Positions 32,254-44,799 of a stretch of 64,000 nt of DNA are shown piece by piece; within the stretch, counting starts at the first letter, position 1, and every line of letters starts with the position of its first letter. Source of the stretch: Musa acuminata AAA Group (lineage: Eukaryota > Streptophyta > Magnoliopsida > Zingiberales > Musaceae); assembly GCF_036884655.1 (NCBI RefSeq), contig NC_088342.1, positions 11,402,001 through 11,466,000 on the forward strand, in the 5' to 3' direction. A model generated the notes under the pieces. It was given only the letters and a program-made list of their open reading frames with translations, searched no databases and was not told the origin of the DNA. The translations under genes were made by a program, and so were the position numbers.

Positions 32254-33857
32254 TATTGAATCTCAAATTTTGATGATGAAACCAATCGATATGTGTTTAT
32301 GTTTTAATCTGCATTTTGAGTGATGCAGGATACTTCGATCAGGATGAGACAATTAAAGCAGGAAAATCATGTTGGGCCGGAGGAACATATCAAAAGATTG
32401 GAGATCGGGCCGGTGGATCGGTCAACGTATCGACAGAAGGCTTCGGGCCATGGATTCGGGCATCGGGCCAAGAAGAGCGGGTATTGTGCCAAGGATATCG
32501 AAGTTGTAGAGTCAACTGGTCGATTGGGCAATAGGCCGCAAGAGAGGATGATGCGCCGAAGAATCGGACGAAGCGTCGAGGGACCAATGACATGCCAAAC
32601 AACTTGATTAGATGCTTAGGATTAATTGTCTAGATTGAAGTTTATTTTACATGTGCAGGATTAACTATGATAGCAAGACATGAAGCAAAATGAAGTCCTG
32701 GAGTCAAGGATGTGATCACTTGGGAGTTTGAGAGTTCGTCGGAAGTCTGGACGTTTGTCGAAAGTTCTGCGGGAACCAACCGAGAAGTCACGGAGCTTGC
32801 CAGAGAAGCTCATCAGAACTCGCCAAGTGGATCGTCGTAAGTCCAAGAGCTTGCCGGGAGTCCACAGGAACATTGTCGAGAGTTCGTCGGAGGTTCGCCG
32901 GAAGCTCGCTAGAAGAAGAGACTTACGGACTTAGTTTAGCTTAGAATATGTCTTAGGAATCGTAGTTAGCATGTAATTGGGCTTGGATTGAGCCAACCCA
33001 ATTACGGGCCAGCTAGGCCCATGTAAGAACTATGTTGGGCTGAATAAGAAGCCCAAACAGTGCCCCAAGAATTCTCACCGTCATGGCACAATCTTCGAGA
33101 CTATGTTAGGCGGTGGTACCGCCAGTTTAGGCAATTGTACCACCCCTGGTAGGGTGCCAAGCGGTGGTACCACCCAGCATAGCCTCCTAGGCGGTGGTAC
33201 CGCCAGACCTAGGTAGAGGTACCGCCTAGGATAGTGTCAGCCAAGTTGACACTTAGCGGTGGTACCGCTCGTGCCCGGGGAACCCAGGATGAGATATTTT
33301 TAAGCTCCAAGTTTGAATCAACTTGAAGCCTATAAATACCCCTCTCATCCCTGGTTAAAGTACATAAGTATTGAGAATAAAAAAGTATAGAAACACTACT
33401 GCAATCTTGTGTGAGCTCCTCTTATAGTTCTAAGTGTTAGAATAGTTTGAGAGAGGAGTGAGTGGGGTGTAAGGGTTATCTCATAAACCCGGTAAAAGGA
33501 GAATTGAGTTGTAAAAGGGTGGTTAGCCTTCACCTATTGAAGGAAGGCCTCTAGTGGATGCCGGTGGCCTCGACGGAAGAGGAATCGGAGGAGTGAATGT
33601 AGGTCACGATTGACCGAACCACTATAAACAGTCATCTTCTCTGGTTTGTATTTATTCTTGCTATTTATCTTAACTACAAACTGCCTTCCTTACTTTACTT
33701 CAAATACATTTCCGTAAGCTTTCAAAGTTATTATCTGTTCGAAAATGGTTTTATATCGGAAATAATTTTATCGTACGAAGGTTTTTTTTTAAACCAACGT
33801 AGTTTTTACCGCTGCACTAATTCACCCCCCCTCTTAGTGCCGACCCTGATCCTAATA
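32254..33857 (+). mobile_element. Sire-4: solo Sirevirus LTR
   Basis: A single LTR, 1604 bp, in Tork-2 gag with perfect GTAAC duplications (32249-32253, 33858-33862). Its ends have decayed to TATTGAATC and CCTAATA (normally TGTTGAATC, CCTAACA). No internal region remains, as expected after recombination between the two LTRs of a full element. It has the long-subtype U3 module (near 32330-32600), a palindrome array at about 33108-33270 and TATAAATA at 33331-33338. Confidence 0.9.
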
Positions 33858-34100
33858 GTAACAAGCAGTTTGTTGAATGAGGACTTGAGAAGAAAGAATT
33901 CAGCAACATCTCAGAATGATTCACAAGCACTTATCTCAAAGAATAGAGGAAGGTCAAAGTTCAAGGATAGAAGCAGTTCACGCATGGGTATAAGCAAGTC
34001 AAGATCAAGAAAAGATATTATTTACTATAATTGTGGTGAGAAAGGACATTACAAGAACCAATGCAAGCAACCCAAGAAGAGTAAGAAAAAGAGAAAATAA
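33858..34100 (+). pseudogene. gag C-terminal part of Tork-2
   Basis: Resumes the gag frame after the GTAAC duplication (SSLLNEDLRRKNSATSQNDS), followed by the Arg/Ser stretch and a CCHC knuckle YNCGEKGHYKNQC whose first Cys is Tyr. Stop at about 34098; the homologous frame continues into protease. Confidence 0.82.
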
Positions 34101-35073
34101 GTGGAGTCTATAAATTCAAAAGATAATACTACAGTTATAGTGTAGGGTGGTGATTATTTGATTTTGTCTCATTTTGATAATATTTTTTCTTATGTATATC
34201 AAGATCTTGAGTGGGTGATTGACACAGGTGCTTCTTATCATGCTACACCACGGAGGGAGTTTTTTTGCTACCTGTAGGTCTGAAAATTTTGGTGTTGTCA
34301 AGATGGGCAACTATGGCATGATAAACATAATTGGCATGGGTGATATCCATATAAAGACCAACCTTGGCTGCAAGTTAGTGCTTAAGGATATGAGGCGTAT
34401 GGTCGACTTGAGGCTGAATTTAATTTCAGTTGGAAGACTAGATGTTGAAGACTATGATAGCAGATTTCACAAAGGGCAATGGAAGCTCAGTAAGGGTTCT
34501 CTTATTGTGGCTAGTGGAAAGAAATATCATACTTTATACAGGTTGTAGGCCAAAGCTTGTGGTGAGTAGTTAAATACTACGGAGAAAGACTTTAGCATGG
34601 AGTTGTGGCATAGGCGATTGTGACATATGAGAGAGAAGCGACTACAAGCTCTTTCCAAAATAGAGATATTGTCAGACCTCAAAGGTACACGTTTGAACCC
34701 TTATATTGATTGTTTGGCTGGTAAATAATACAAAATTTTATTTGCTAGTCCTGCTTTGTCTAGAAAAATGCATATCTTAGATTGTGTTTATACAAATGTA
34801 TGTGGTCCTTTAAGGACAAAAACTCTTAGTGGATCTATTAATGTTCATGGTATCAGTGGTGCACTTTATTTTATCATTTTTATAAATGATTTTTCCAGAA
34901 AAATTTGGGCCTATAGTCTGAAGATCAAAGATCAGAATATTAATGTCTTCAAAGAGTTTCATGCCAGAGTTGAAAAGGAGACAGAAAGGTAATTGAAATG
35001 CATAAGATCATATAATAGTAGTGAGTACACAGGATTGTTTAATGATTATTGCAGGTCACATAGCATCCAACAT
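34101..35073 (+). pseudogene. Protease and integrase N-terminal half of Tork-2
   Basis: Protease WVIDTGASYHATPRREF near 34211 keeps DTG. A frameshift in a T-run at about 34261 follows. The integrase zinc domain is damaged (RRLGH now has a stop near 34619). The first catalytic block reads YTNVCGP where Tork-1 has YTDVCGP, and the second RSYNSSEY where Tork-1 has RSDNGGEY, so both acidic residues seen here are lost. It breaks at SIQ, where Sire-5 inserted; HEMTVPGTPQ continues at 50064. Confidence 0.82.
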
Positions 35074-36667
35074 TGTTGAATCTCATATTTTGATGGTGAA
35101 ACCAATTGATAAGTATTTATGATTTGATCTGCATTTTGAGTGATGCAGAATGATTCTATATGAGAGAGACAATTAAAGCAGGAAGAATTATGTTGGGCCG
35201 GAGGAAAACGTGTCATAAGATTGGACGTCGGGCTGGAAGATCAGTCGACGTATCGACAAAAGGCTTCGGGCCATGAATTCGAGCATCGAGCCAAGAAGAG
35301 CAGATATTGTGCCAACGATATCGGAGTTGTAGAGATCAATTGGTCGATTGGGTAGTAAGCCGCAAGATCGGATGATGCACCGAAGAATCGGACAAAGCAC
35401 TGAAGAATCAAATGAAGCATCGATGGACCAATGACGTGCCGGATAATATGATTCATGCTTAGTAATAATTGTTTAGATCAAAGTATGTTTTTGTGTGTGC
35501 AGGATTACCTACGATAGCAAGGCATAAAGCAAAATGAAGTCCTAGAGTCAAGAACATAATTTTGTTATGAGTTCGAGAGTTTGTCGGAAGTTCGGACGTT
35601 CGTCAGAAGTTCTGCCAGAACCAACCGAGAAGTCTAGGAGCTTGCCAAAGAAGCTCATCGAAACTTTCCAAGAAGATAGTTATAAAGTCTAGGAGCTTAT
35701 CGGGGGATTGCCGGAACATTGCCGAGAGATCATCGGAAGTTCGTCGAAAGATCGCCGGAAGCTCGTTGGAAGAAACTAGACTTATCTTGCTTAGATTATG
35801 TCTTAGGAATCATATTTAGCACATAATTGGAGTTGGGATTGGGAGGTAATCCCATCAACTCTGTTAGGGGCCAATTGGGCCTGAAGTTGGGCTAGTTTGG
35901 GCCGGATTCAAGGCCCAACCAGGGTGCTGAAATCCTGGCCGGTGGTGGCATCGCCAGGGCCAACGGTGACACTGCCTGGGGAATAGCACCCCAGGTATTC
36001 TGGATGGTGGTACTACTCAGGCTGGGCGGTGGTACCACCGGTAGTAATGCTACCAGCGGTGGTACCGCCCAGTGGTAGATCCTACGACGGTAGTACCGCC
36101 TAAGAACGACGGTGGTACTGCCAGTACCTAGGAAACTTGGGATGAGACATTTTTAGGCTCCGAGTTTGAATCAACTCCAAGCCTATAAATACCCCTCTAA
36201 TCTCTGATTAACAAACACAAGCACATAGAATTTAAAAGTAAGAAAATGCTGTAGAAATCTCTTGAGAAATCCCCTCCTCTAGCTTAAAGAGGAGTGTGTG
36301 CTTATAAAGTTTGTCTCGCAAGCCTATGAAAAGGAGAAGAGGGGTGTAAGAAGGAGGTTGATCTTCACCTATTAAAGGAAGATCGATAGTGGATGCCGGT
36401 GGTCTCGATGGAAGAGAAATCGATGGAGTGGATGTAGGTCACGATGACCGAACCACTATAAAAATCTGGTTTGCCTTTTCTTTTGTGCAATTTATCTTAC
36501 TGCAAACCTCCTTACTTGCTTACTACTTTCAATATGTTTATGAATATGCTTTCAAGTTAACATCTTCCGAAATCGATTTTATCGTACGAAAGAAATTTTT
36601 AAAACCGACGTGATTTTACCGCTGCACTAATTCACACCCCCCTCTTAGTGTCGACTCGTTCCTAATA
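35074..36667 (+). repeat. 5' LTR of Sire-5 (1594 bp)
   Basis: TGTTGAATC to CCTAATA (last CA mutated). It has the long-subtype U3 module, a palindrome array at about 35938-36125, TATAAATA at 36184-36191 and the U5 hairpin near 36624-36652. Confidence 0.9.
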
Positions 36668-36669
36668 GT

Positions 36670-36682
36670 TGGTATCAGAGCC
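36670..36682 (+). other. Primer-binding site of Sire-5 (tRNA-iMet)
   Basis: TGGTATCAGAGCC two bases after the 5' LTR. Confidence 0.88.
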
Positions 36683-36716
36683 TCGTATTTCTTATTTTGT
36701 TTAACACCCAATAGAA

Positions 36717-37354
36717 ATGACTCTTTTCGGCTTTCAAGAGGGTCACTCTCTCATTCGTCCTCTTTTATTTAATGGGATGGACTACACATATTGGAAAACT
36801 CGAATGAGAGCTTTCTTGCTTTCTTTGGATTTGAACTTATGGAACATTGTTGAAAATGGTTTTCGAATGTCTCCTCTTCCAATGAACCATTGGAATGATT
36901 TGGAGAAGAAGATATTTTCTTTAAATGCTAGAGCTATGAACGCTCTATTTTGTGTCTTAGACAAAAACGAGTTTAATCGGGTTTCTACTTACGAAACAAC
37001 TTTTGATATATGGCACACTCTCGAAATCACACATGAAGGCACTAATAGAGTAAAAGATTCTAAAATAAATATTTTAATACATGATTTTAAACTATTTCGA
37101 ATGAAGCCAAGTGAAACAATTGGGGACATGCACACCCATTTTACGGATGTCATCAATGGTTTAAAAGCTCTTGGTAAATGCTTTTCTAATTTTGAACTCG
37201 TTAACAAGATTTCATGATCGCTTTCTAGGAATTGGGATTCGAAAATAACAGCTATACAAGAATAAAAAAATTTGAATACTTTTTTGATCGAAGAACTTAT
37301 CGGGTCTCTAATGACCTATGAAATGACGTTCAATGCACGTAAAGAACTTGAAAA
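36717..37354 (+). pseudogene. gag N-terminal part of Sire-5
   Basis: ATG at 36717 (MTLFGFQEGHSLIRP). Open for 166 codons with the gag blocks NGMDYTYWKTRMR, LDKNEFNRVSTYETTFDIW and THEGTNRVKDSK. Frameshift and stop near 37215, then IEELIGSLMTYEMTFNARKE up to the Sire-6 insertion at 37355. It resumes at 45715. Confidence 0.83.
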
Positions 37355-38740
37355 TATTGAATCTCGGATTTTGATGCTGAAGTCAATTGTCATTTGTTTA
37401 TCTAATCTATATGTTGATATAAGTGTGCAGGATTAACTACGATGGCAGAAGACATGCAGCAGGTGTTGAGCCGGAGTCAAGACCAAGATTGTGTTGGGGG
37501 TTCGAGAGTTCGTCGGAAGTCCAGATGGTTATCGAAGGTTCTACGGGAACAATTCGAGAAGTCCAGGAGCTTGCCAAAGAAGCTCGTCGGAACTTGCCAA
37601 GAGGATCATCGCAAGTCCAGGAGTTTGCCGGAAGTCCGTCGGAGCATCGTTGAGGGTTCGTCGGATGTTTGCCGGAAGCTTGCCGGAAGAAGCGATTGAC
37701 GCACCGGAACACAATCTATAGTATTGATGTCTTAATTGTCGTAGTTAGCATGTAGATTAAGTTAAGATTGGGAGGTGATCCCATTAACTTAATCTGGGGC
37801 CAATTGGGCCCTTAGCAGACCCAAATTGGGCCGAATGGATCAGTCCATTCGAACCCAGAATTCCTGGCCGGCGGTAGCACCGCCCAGGAGACTTGGTCTC
37901 CCAGGAATTCTGGGCGGTAGTATCGCCCCTGTCCGGTGGTGGTACCGCTGACATTTATTACTACCAGCGGCGGTACCGCCTTTGTCAGGTGATGGTACCA
38001 CTCCTGTCAAGCTGTGGTACCGCCTGAGCTCGATCTCTAAGCGATGTCAGGCTATAGTACTACCCAGACTGAGCGGTGGTACAGCTCAATGACAGATGAT
38101 AGGCGGTAGTATCGCCCAATTATGGCATGGTACTGCCAAGACCTAGAAATCTGGGAATTGACACTTTTGAGCTCCGAATTCAAACTGATTGGGGCCTATA
38201 TAAACCCCACCCTTTCTGCATGAAAAGGAAACCAAAAAGCTTGCTTTTATTCTAAGTATTTGAGAGCTTAAAAGTGTTGTAAATGCTAGAGTTCTTCTCC
38301 CTCTTTCTTTCTAAGTATTGATCATTCAAGAGAGGGGTGAAAACTTGTAAGGGTTGTCTCCTAAGCCCATCTAAAAAGACAAAAGCTATAAAAAGGTACT
38401 TAGCCTTCGCCTATTGAAGGAAGGCCTCTAGTGGACGTCGGTGACTTTGTCAGAGGAGGAAGCCAAAAGTGGATGTAGGTCAAGATTGACCGAACCACTC
38501 TAAATCTCGGTTTGTATTTACATTTCACTCTTTATCATAACTGCAAACTGCCTTCGTTGCTTTACATCAACTATACTTTCGTTTGCTCTCAAGTTAAAGA
38601 TATTTTCGAAACGATTTTCATCAAAAATAGATTTCATCGTACGAAAGTCGTTTTAACCGATGAAAGTTTTTCGCTGCACTAATTCAACCCCCCCCCCCCC
38701 CCCCCCCACCTCCCCCCTCTTATTGCTCTTGATTCTAACA
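37355..38740 (+). repeat. 5' LTR of Sire-6 (1386 bp)
   Basis: TATTGAATCTCGG (start mutated from TG) to GATTCTAACA. Short U3 subtype as in Sire-1. Palindromes at about 37865-38130, TATATAAA at 38197-38204, and a run of about 20 C in the U5 hairpin near 38688-38707. Confidence 0.9.
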
Positions 38741-38742
38741 AT

Positions 38743-38755
38743 TGGTATCAGAGCG
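38743..38755 (+). other. Primer-binding site of Sire-6 (tRNA-iMet)
   Basis: TGGTATCAGAGCG two bases after the LTR. Confidence 0.88.
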
Positions 38756-38789
38756 GGTTCACTCTTAGTTGGATTAAAACCCAAGAGAG

Positions 38790-39999
38790 ATGGCATATGC
38801 TGGAAACCAAGAGGGTCACTCTATTACACATCCGCCCATGTTCAATGGGACAGACTACACCTGTTGGAAGACCCAAATGAGGATCTTCCTTATTTCCATA
38901 TATGTTGAACTTTGGAATATTGTTGAAAATGGATTTTCAAAGTCTTCTCTTCCAATGATCAATTGGAATGAATTGGAAAAGAAGACTTTCGCTCTTAATG
39001 CAAAGGCTATGAATGCCTTATTTTGTGCACTTGATAAAAACGAGTTCAATCGTGTTTCGATTTGTGAAACTGCATTTGATATTTGGCATACACTCGAAGT
39101 GACTCACGAAGACACAAGTAGAGTGAAAGAGTCAAAAATCAATCTTTTAGTACATTCTTATGAACTTTTTTGAATGAAACCGAGCGAGACTATAGGTGAC
39201 ATGTACACCCGTTTCACGGATGTCGTCAATGGTCTAAAAGGACTCGGTAAAAATTTTTCGGATTTTGAGCTCATTAATAAAATTCTAAGATCTCTTCCAA
39301 GGAGTTGAGACCCTAAAGTCACTGTTATTCAATAGGCTAAAGATTTAAACAACTTCCCTCTTGAAGAATTAATTGGGTCATTAATGATCTGCGAAATGAC
39401 TTGCAAAGCTCATGAAGAGCATGAATACATCCTTACAAAGTACAGGAAGGATATGACACTTAGAACTCTAGAAGACTACTTGAGAGAAAACTCAAGTGAT
39501 GAGGACTTTGACGATGACTTCACTTCTAACAAGGAAATTTTAAAAAATCATTAAAAGAAATAAATTTAAAAATGACACTAAAAATAAATTTGAACCCAAA
39601 ATGGACCAAGTTATTTGCTACGGATGCAAGAAGCTGGGACACTATAAAAGTGATTATCCCCAAGCCAAGAAGAAAACACCAAAGAAGAAGACGCTCAAAG
39701 AAATGTGGGATGACTCAAGCACATCCGAAGAAGAGGAGTCCAACACTGAGCAAGTTGCTCATTATGTACTCATGGCAATCGGAGAGGAGGTATCAAATTT
39801 AATTGATGCAGATTTATCTTTTGATGAATTGTTAAATGCTTTCCATGATTTATTTGATGAATGCAAAACAATTAGTAGAAAATATAAATTGTTAAAAAAT
39901 GAGCATGATATTCTTATTAGTAATTTTGATAAATTAAAAATTGAACATAATGATAGTTTAGTTCCATGTATGAAATGTCATGACTTAGAAATACTCTAA
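38790..39999 (+). pseudogene. gag of Sire-6
   Basis: ATG at 38790; close to Sire-1 gag throughout (MAYAGNQEGHSITHPPMFNG). Stops at about 39172 and near 39308 and 39334, with a frameshift near 39530. The CCHC knuckle reads CYGCKKLGHYKSDY, so its last Cys is Tyr. The final frame 39601-39999 ends in the same CTC-TAA codon pair as Sire-1 gag, and the homologous frame continues after it (KENLLPKDALKKFEVG). Confidence 0.84.
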
Positions 40000-40688
40000 A
40001 AGGAAAACTTGCTACCCAAGGACGCATTGAAGAAATTCGAGGTTGGTAGCAAGTCTTTGAATATGATCCTTACAAATAAGGGTCACGTTCCTAAAAGAAG
40101 TGGAATCGGATTTGTGAGAAGTCCTCACAAAAATCCAACCACCTTCATTAAAGGCCCTATCTTGCATGTTTCACACTAAAACAAATGCAACTTTTGTTGC
40201 AAACATGGACATAAAACTTATCATTGTCCATTCAAGAAGATTAGTCATAACAAATTGATTTGGGTTCCAAAAGGAACTATAAAGAACTCCATGCAACATA
40301 ATAAACAATTTAGATCGGTTTTTGAGGCACTCAAGATTTAATGGGTACCTAAAAATCATCTTTTGTAGAAACATATACCATCACAAGCTAGGAGCAAGAG
40401 ATGGTACCTTGATAGTGGATGCTCAAGGTATATGACCGGAGATCCATCTCAAATCTCTAAGCTCACTAGCATAGACAAAGGCTATGTCACCTTCGGAGAC
40501 AACAATAAGGGTAAAATCATTGGTAAAGGAACCATAGGTAACAAATATAACTTTTTATTGAAGATATTTTGTTAGTTGATGGTTTAAAACATAACCTCTT
40601 GAGCATTAGTCAACTATGTGATAAATGATATATTGTCAAATTCGAATCTAATACTTGTATCATTGAAAAATCACACAAAAACATATAT
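40000..40688 (+). pseudogene. Second knuckle and protease of Sire-6
   Basis: Frame after the gag TAA: LKKFEVGSKSLNMILTNKG, an intact CCHC knuckle CNFCCKHGHKTYHC near 40190, then the protease WYLDSGCSRYMTGDPSQ near 40400 with the DSG triad. Stops near 40178 and 40340, and a frameshift near 40550 in the NKYNF stretch. Confidence 0.8.
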
Positions 40689-41660
40689 ATGATTGCATTA
40701 AAACAAAATAACATATACACAATTGACATCAATGATCTTTGTAATGAAATGTATTTCTTGATTTTGAATGACGATGCTTGGCTTTGGTATAGAAGATTAG
40801 GTCATACTAGCATGAATCTAATCACCCAAATTTCATCCAAAGAACATGTAAGAGGAATTCCTCATATCAAGTTCATCAAAGATAATGTGTGTAATGCTTG
40901 TCAATTAGGAAAACAAATAAAGGATAGCTTCAAATCTAAGAATCAAATAAGCATCTCTAGACCTTTGCAATTGACCCATATGGACTTATTCGGACCAATC
41001 TCTACATCAAGCCTAGGAAGTAGCAAATACGTTTTTGTTATTGTAGATGATTATAGTAGATACACATGGACTTATTTCTTGAAACACAAAAGTGAATACT
41101 TTAGATATTTCACCAAGTTTTGTAAACTTGTTCAAAATGAAAATGGTTCTATGATTTCATCAATTCGAAGTGATTACGGTGGTGAATTTCAAAACTGTGA
41201 TTTCTAAGAATTTTATGAATCTAATGGATACAACCACAACTTCTCTACTCCAAGAAATCCTTAATAAATGGAGTAGTAGAAAGAAAGAATAGAAATTTAT
41301 AAGAAATGACAAGAACTATGTTGAATGGATATAGTCTACCCAAATATTTTTGGGCCGAAGCCGTAAATATGGCATGCTATGTTATGAATAGAATTCTAGT
41401 AAGACACTTACTCACCAAAACCCCTTATGAGTTGTGGAACAACAAAAAACCCAATGTTTCATATTTTAAAGTTTTTGGGTGTAAGTGTTTTATATTAAAT
41501 GAAAAAGATGCCTTAGGAAAATTTGATGCTAAATCCGATGAAGGAATTTTTCTTGGTTATTCTTTGATTTCTAAAGCATTTCAACTTTAATTATAGAAGA
41601 ATCCATTCATGTTGTTTTCAATGAGATTTTCGAAATCAAGAAAAACGATTTTGATGATGA
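40689..41660 (+). pseudogene. Integrase of Sire-6
   Basis: Open from 40689 to 41207. The zinc domain has LWYRRLGH (first His replaced by Tyr) and CNACQLGKQ. Catalytic D in HMDLFGP and RSDYGGEF; after a TAA at 41205-41207 the Glu block is NGVVERKN, preceded by two more stops near 41263. Then YFWAEAVNMACYVMNR and YELWNNKKPNVSYFKVFGCK (41306-41590). The enzyme that would insert cDNA into the genome, now broken in at least four places. Confidence 0.83.
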
Positions 41661-43346
41661 TGTTAATTTTGATTCCTTGAATTTAAATGAAACCCCTTCT
41701 CCAACTAGCAACTTGGATGCATCCACTTTCGAAACATCCTTACCCAAGGATTGGAAGTATGTAGATGCTCATCCTAAGGAGCTAATCATAGGAGACACAT
41801 CTAAGGGGGTTCAAATATATTCTTCTCTTAAAAATTTTTGTGCAAACGCCGCTTTTCTCTCCCAAATTAAACCTAAATGTATTGATGAAGCCATGAAAGA
41901 TGATTCATGGATTATCACAATGCAAGATGAGTTAAATCAATTTGAGAGAAATGAGGTGTGGAAGTTTGTTCTTAGGCCAAATGACCATTTAGTTATTGGT
42001 ACTAAATGAGTCTTTAGAAACAAGCAAGATGAATCTGGTATCGTGGTTAGAAACAAGGCTAGATTAGTGGCCAAAGGTTTCAACCAAGAAGAAGGTATCG
42101 ATTATGAAGAAACCTTCGCTCAATTAAAAGATATAAGGATGCTCCTTACCTATGCTAATAGTAATAATTTTATGTTGTTTCAAATGGATGTTAAAAGTGC
42201 TTTTCTTAATGGCTTTATTTCCGAAGAAGTTTATGTTGAACAATCTCCCGAATTTGAAAATAATAGTCTTCCTAATCATGTGTTTAAATTAACTAAAGCT
42301 CTCTATGGTTTAAAACAAGCCCCAAGGACTTAGTATAAGAGACTTAGCTTTTTTCTTATTGAAAATAATTTCTCTAAAGATAAGGTCGATACTACATTAT
42401 TTATCAAAAATTTTGAAAATAATTTTCTCATTATTCAAATTTATGTTGATGATATTATCTTCGGTTCTATGAACGAATTTTTTTGTGAATCTTTTGCTAA
42501 AATTATGAGCCTTGAATTTAAAATGAGTTTGATGGGAGAATTCACCTTCTTTTTAGGCTTACAAATTAAGCAACTAAGCAATGACATCTTTATTAGTCAA
42601 ACTAAATATGTTTTAGATTTGCTAAAAAGATTTAATATAAATAGCTTAAAAGCTATCAACACTCTTAGGAGCACCTCCACTAAGTTCAAAATTGATGAAA
42701 GTTTACTTTACCTCACTGCAACTAGACCAGATATCATGTTCAGTATAGGACTTTGTGCTAGGTTTCAATTGAATCCTAAGATATCTCATCTCAAAGCAGT
42801 TAAAAGAATACTTAGATATCTTAAAGGTACCACAAATATAGGATTATGGTATCCAAAATCTGAGAATTTTGAGCTGATTGCTTATGCTGATGTAGATTTT
42901 GCTGGGTGTAGACTAGATAGAAAAAGCACATCAGGAACATATCAATTTTTAGGACATGCCCTTGTTTCCTGGTCATCTAAGAAATAAAACTCGGTTGCTC
43001 TATCAACAACCGAAGCTGAGTATATTGCAGCTAGTGCATGCTGTGCACAAGTTGTGTGGATGAAAAATACCTTAGAAGATTATAAAGTTCATCTTAAAAA
43101 TATTCCCATTAAATGTGATAACACAAGTGTAATATGCTTAACAAAGAATCTCATTCAACACTCAAGAACAAATATATTGATATTAGACATCACTTTATAT
43201 GAGATCATGTCACTAATCATGATGTAATTATGGAGTTCATTGACACTAAACATCAACTAGCTGATATTTTTACAAAGCCTTTAAGTGAAGAACAATTTGA
43301 TTTCATTAGAAGAGAATTAGGAATATTGATTTGTCCGAATGCATGA
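41661..43346 (+). pseudogene. RT-RNase H of Sire-6
   Basis: Linker KDWKYVDAHPKELIIGDTSK (41735), RT entry MKDDSWIITMQDELNQFERN, stop at about 42007, then [20 protein letters not shown] (from 42052) with a small deletion after TFA relative to Sire-1, [16 protein letters not shown], stop near 42332, YVDD near 42447. RNase H: ADVDFAGCRLDRKSTSGTYQ (42880-42940), SWSSKK, stop, [20 protein letters not shown]. Natural end is the TGA at 43344-43346 after CPNA. Confidence 0.84.
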
Positions 43347-44785
43347 ACTTATTAAATTGGTTTTTCGGACTTTCTTGATTCTATAATCAATCACTTAGAA
43401 ACTCAATGCTAAAAATCATATGTTACATGATTACATGCTTTAATAACATGTTGGAAATTGTATGTCTTAATGCAAAAATTTCCATGATGATAAGCATGTT
43501 TTACCTTCATGATTGTGTTTGAAAAACTATGACAAAACTTTGTCCGAATGCATGAATTTGTTAAATTTTATTTTTGGACTTTCTTGATCCTAATAATACA
43601 TGATTTAGTATTTCTTTTCCGGACTTAATGTAGCTTTCATGAACCTATGTCATATCAAGTTTATTTCATATCAATGCTCCATGATTTTTGACATATGGAA
43701 TTGATTAACAAATGCATCTCTCAATAATTTACCTTGTGAAAAATAATTTTTAATCGAGAAATGGATTTGATGAAATGATATGAATTTCTTCTTGATAAAG
43801 GAAGATTTATTTTTGAGATGAACACTTACAAGGATTTAATTCACATGCATATCTTGATCCTTATAAAAATGAAGTATGATTTAATCTCGTATTATTTTTT
43901 AACTTCATTCATGATAGTTCACAATGGCTTTCCTCCTTCATTCAAAACATCAATATAAAAAAGGGGAAGAAGTAACGAAAGCTATCTCCATATTATGTTT
44001 GTTTAAAAAATTTGTATGAATGGTATCTTATCACTTATTGTTGAAAAATGATATGAATCTTTCTATGACATGAATCTTTACCACACTTATTACTATGCTT
44101 GAAATACGCTTGAATCGTTCTCCTTTTTGTTGATGATAAAGGGAGAGAAATATGTGGTAAATTAATGATAGAATATATGATAAATTGATGATAGAATTGC
44201 TATGATTATCATATTTGCATTATGTTAAGATATCAAAAGCTTACATCGTAATTTTACAAATTGATATCTTACCATATGATGAATTGCTATGATAGAATGA
44301 ATTGCTATACATAGAGCTTACATTTGAAATATTTGCATTATGAGCTTGCATCGTAATTTTACAATGTTGATATCGTACCATATGATGAATTGCTATGATT
44401 GCCATATTTGCATTGTGTTAAGATCTCAAGAGCTTATATGGCAATGTTACAAATCGATATCTTGCCATATGATGAATTGTTATGATTGCCATATTTGCAT
44501 TGTGTTAAGATATCAAGAGCTTACATCGCAATGTTACAAATTGATATCTTACCATATGATGAATTGCTATGATTGCTATCTTTCATATTTAAAAATGAGA
44601 CTTGAAAATGGATGTCAAGCCTTGATATCATTTTCAGAAAGATACATCATGATAGGAATCATGATGGGGGTATTGATAAGTTTAAAAAAACTTAACTTAT
44701 CAATATATCTCTTGAATTCAAAGGCTTTGAATTCAAGAATAACTTATCTCAAGAATAACTCCATCATCAATTGATTGTCATCATC
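43347..44785 (+). other. 3' non-coding region of Sire-6
   Basis: AT-rich, no gene. Contains repeated TCCGAATGCATGAA words, polypurine-like blocks near 43959 and 44136, and an 87-bp tandem repeat at about 44196-44600. Confidence 0.72.
44196..44600. repeat. About 87-bp tandem repeat, four units, in Sire-6
   Basis: The word CCATATGATGAATTG occurs at 44272, 44378, 44465 and 44552; the last two intervals are exactly 87 bases. Because 87 is a multiple of three, the array gives an apparently repetitive ORF (44340-44774) that I do not regard as a gene. Confidence 0.85.
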
Positions 44786-44799
44786 AAAAAGAGGGAGAT
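44786..44799 (+). other. Polypurine tract of Sire-6
   Basis: AAAAAGAGGGAGAT (one A interrupting the G-run) before the TGTTGAATC start of the 3' LTR. Confidence 0.85.

Noticed and set aside
44340..44774. 144-codon repetitive Cys/His-rich ORF
   Set aside because: Produced by the 87-bp tandem repeat, whose unit length is a multiple of three. It is in the non-coding 3' region of Sire-6 and not conserved in relatives.
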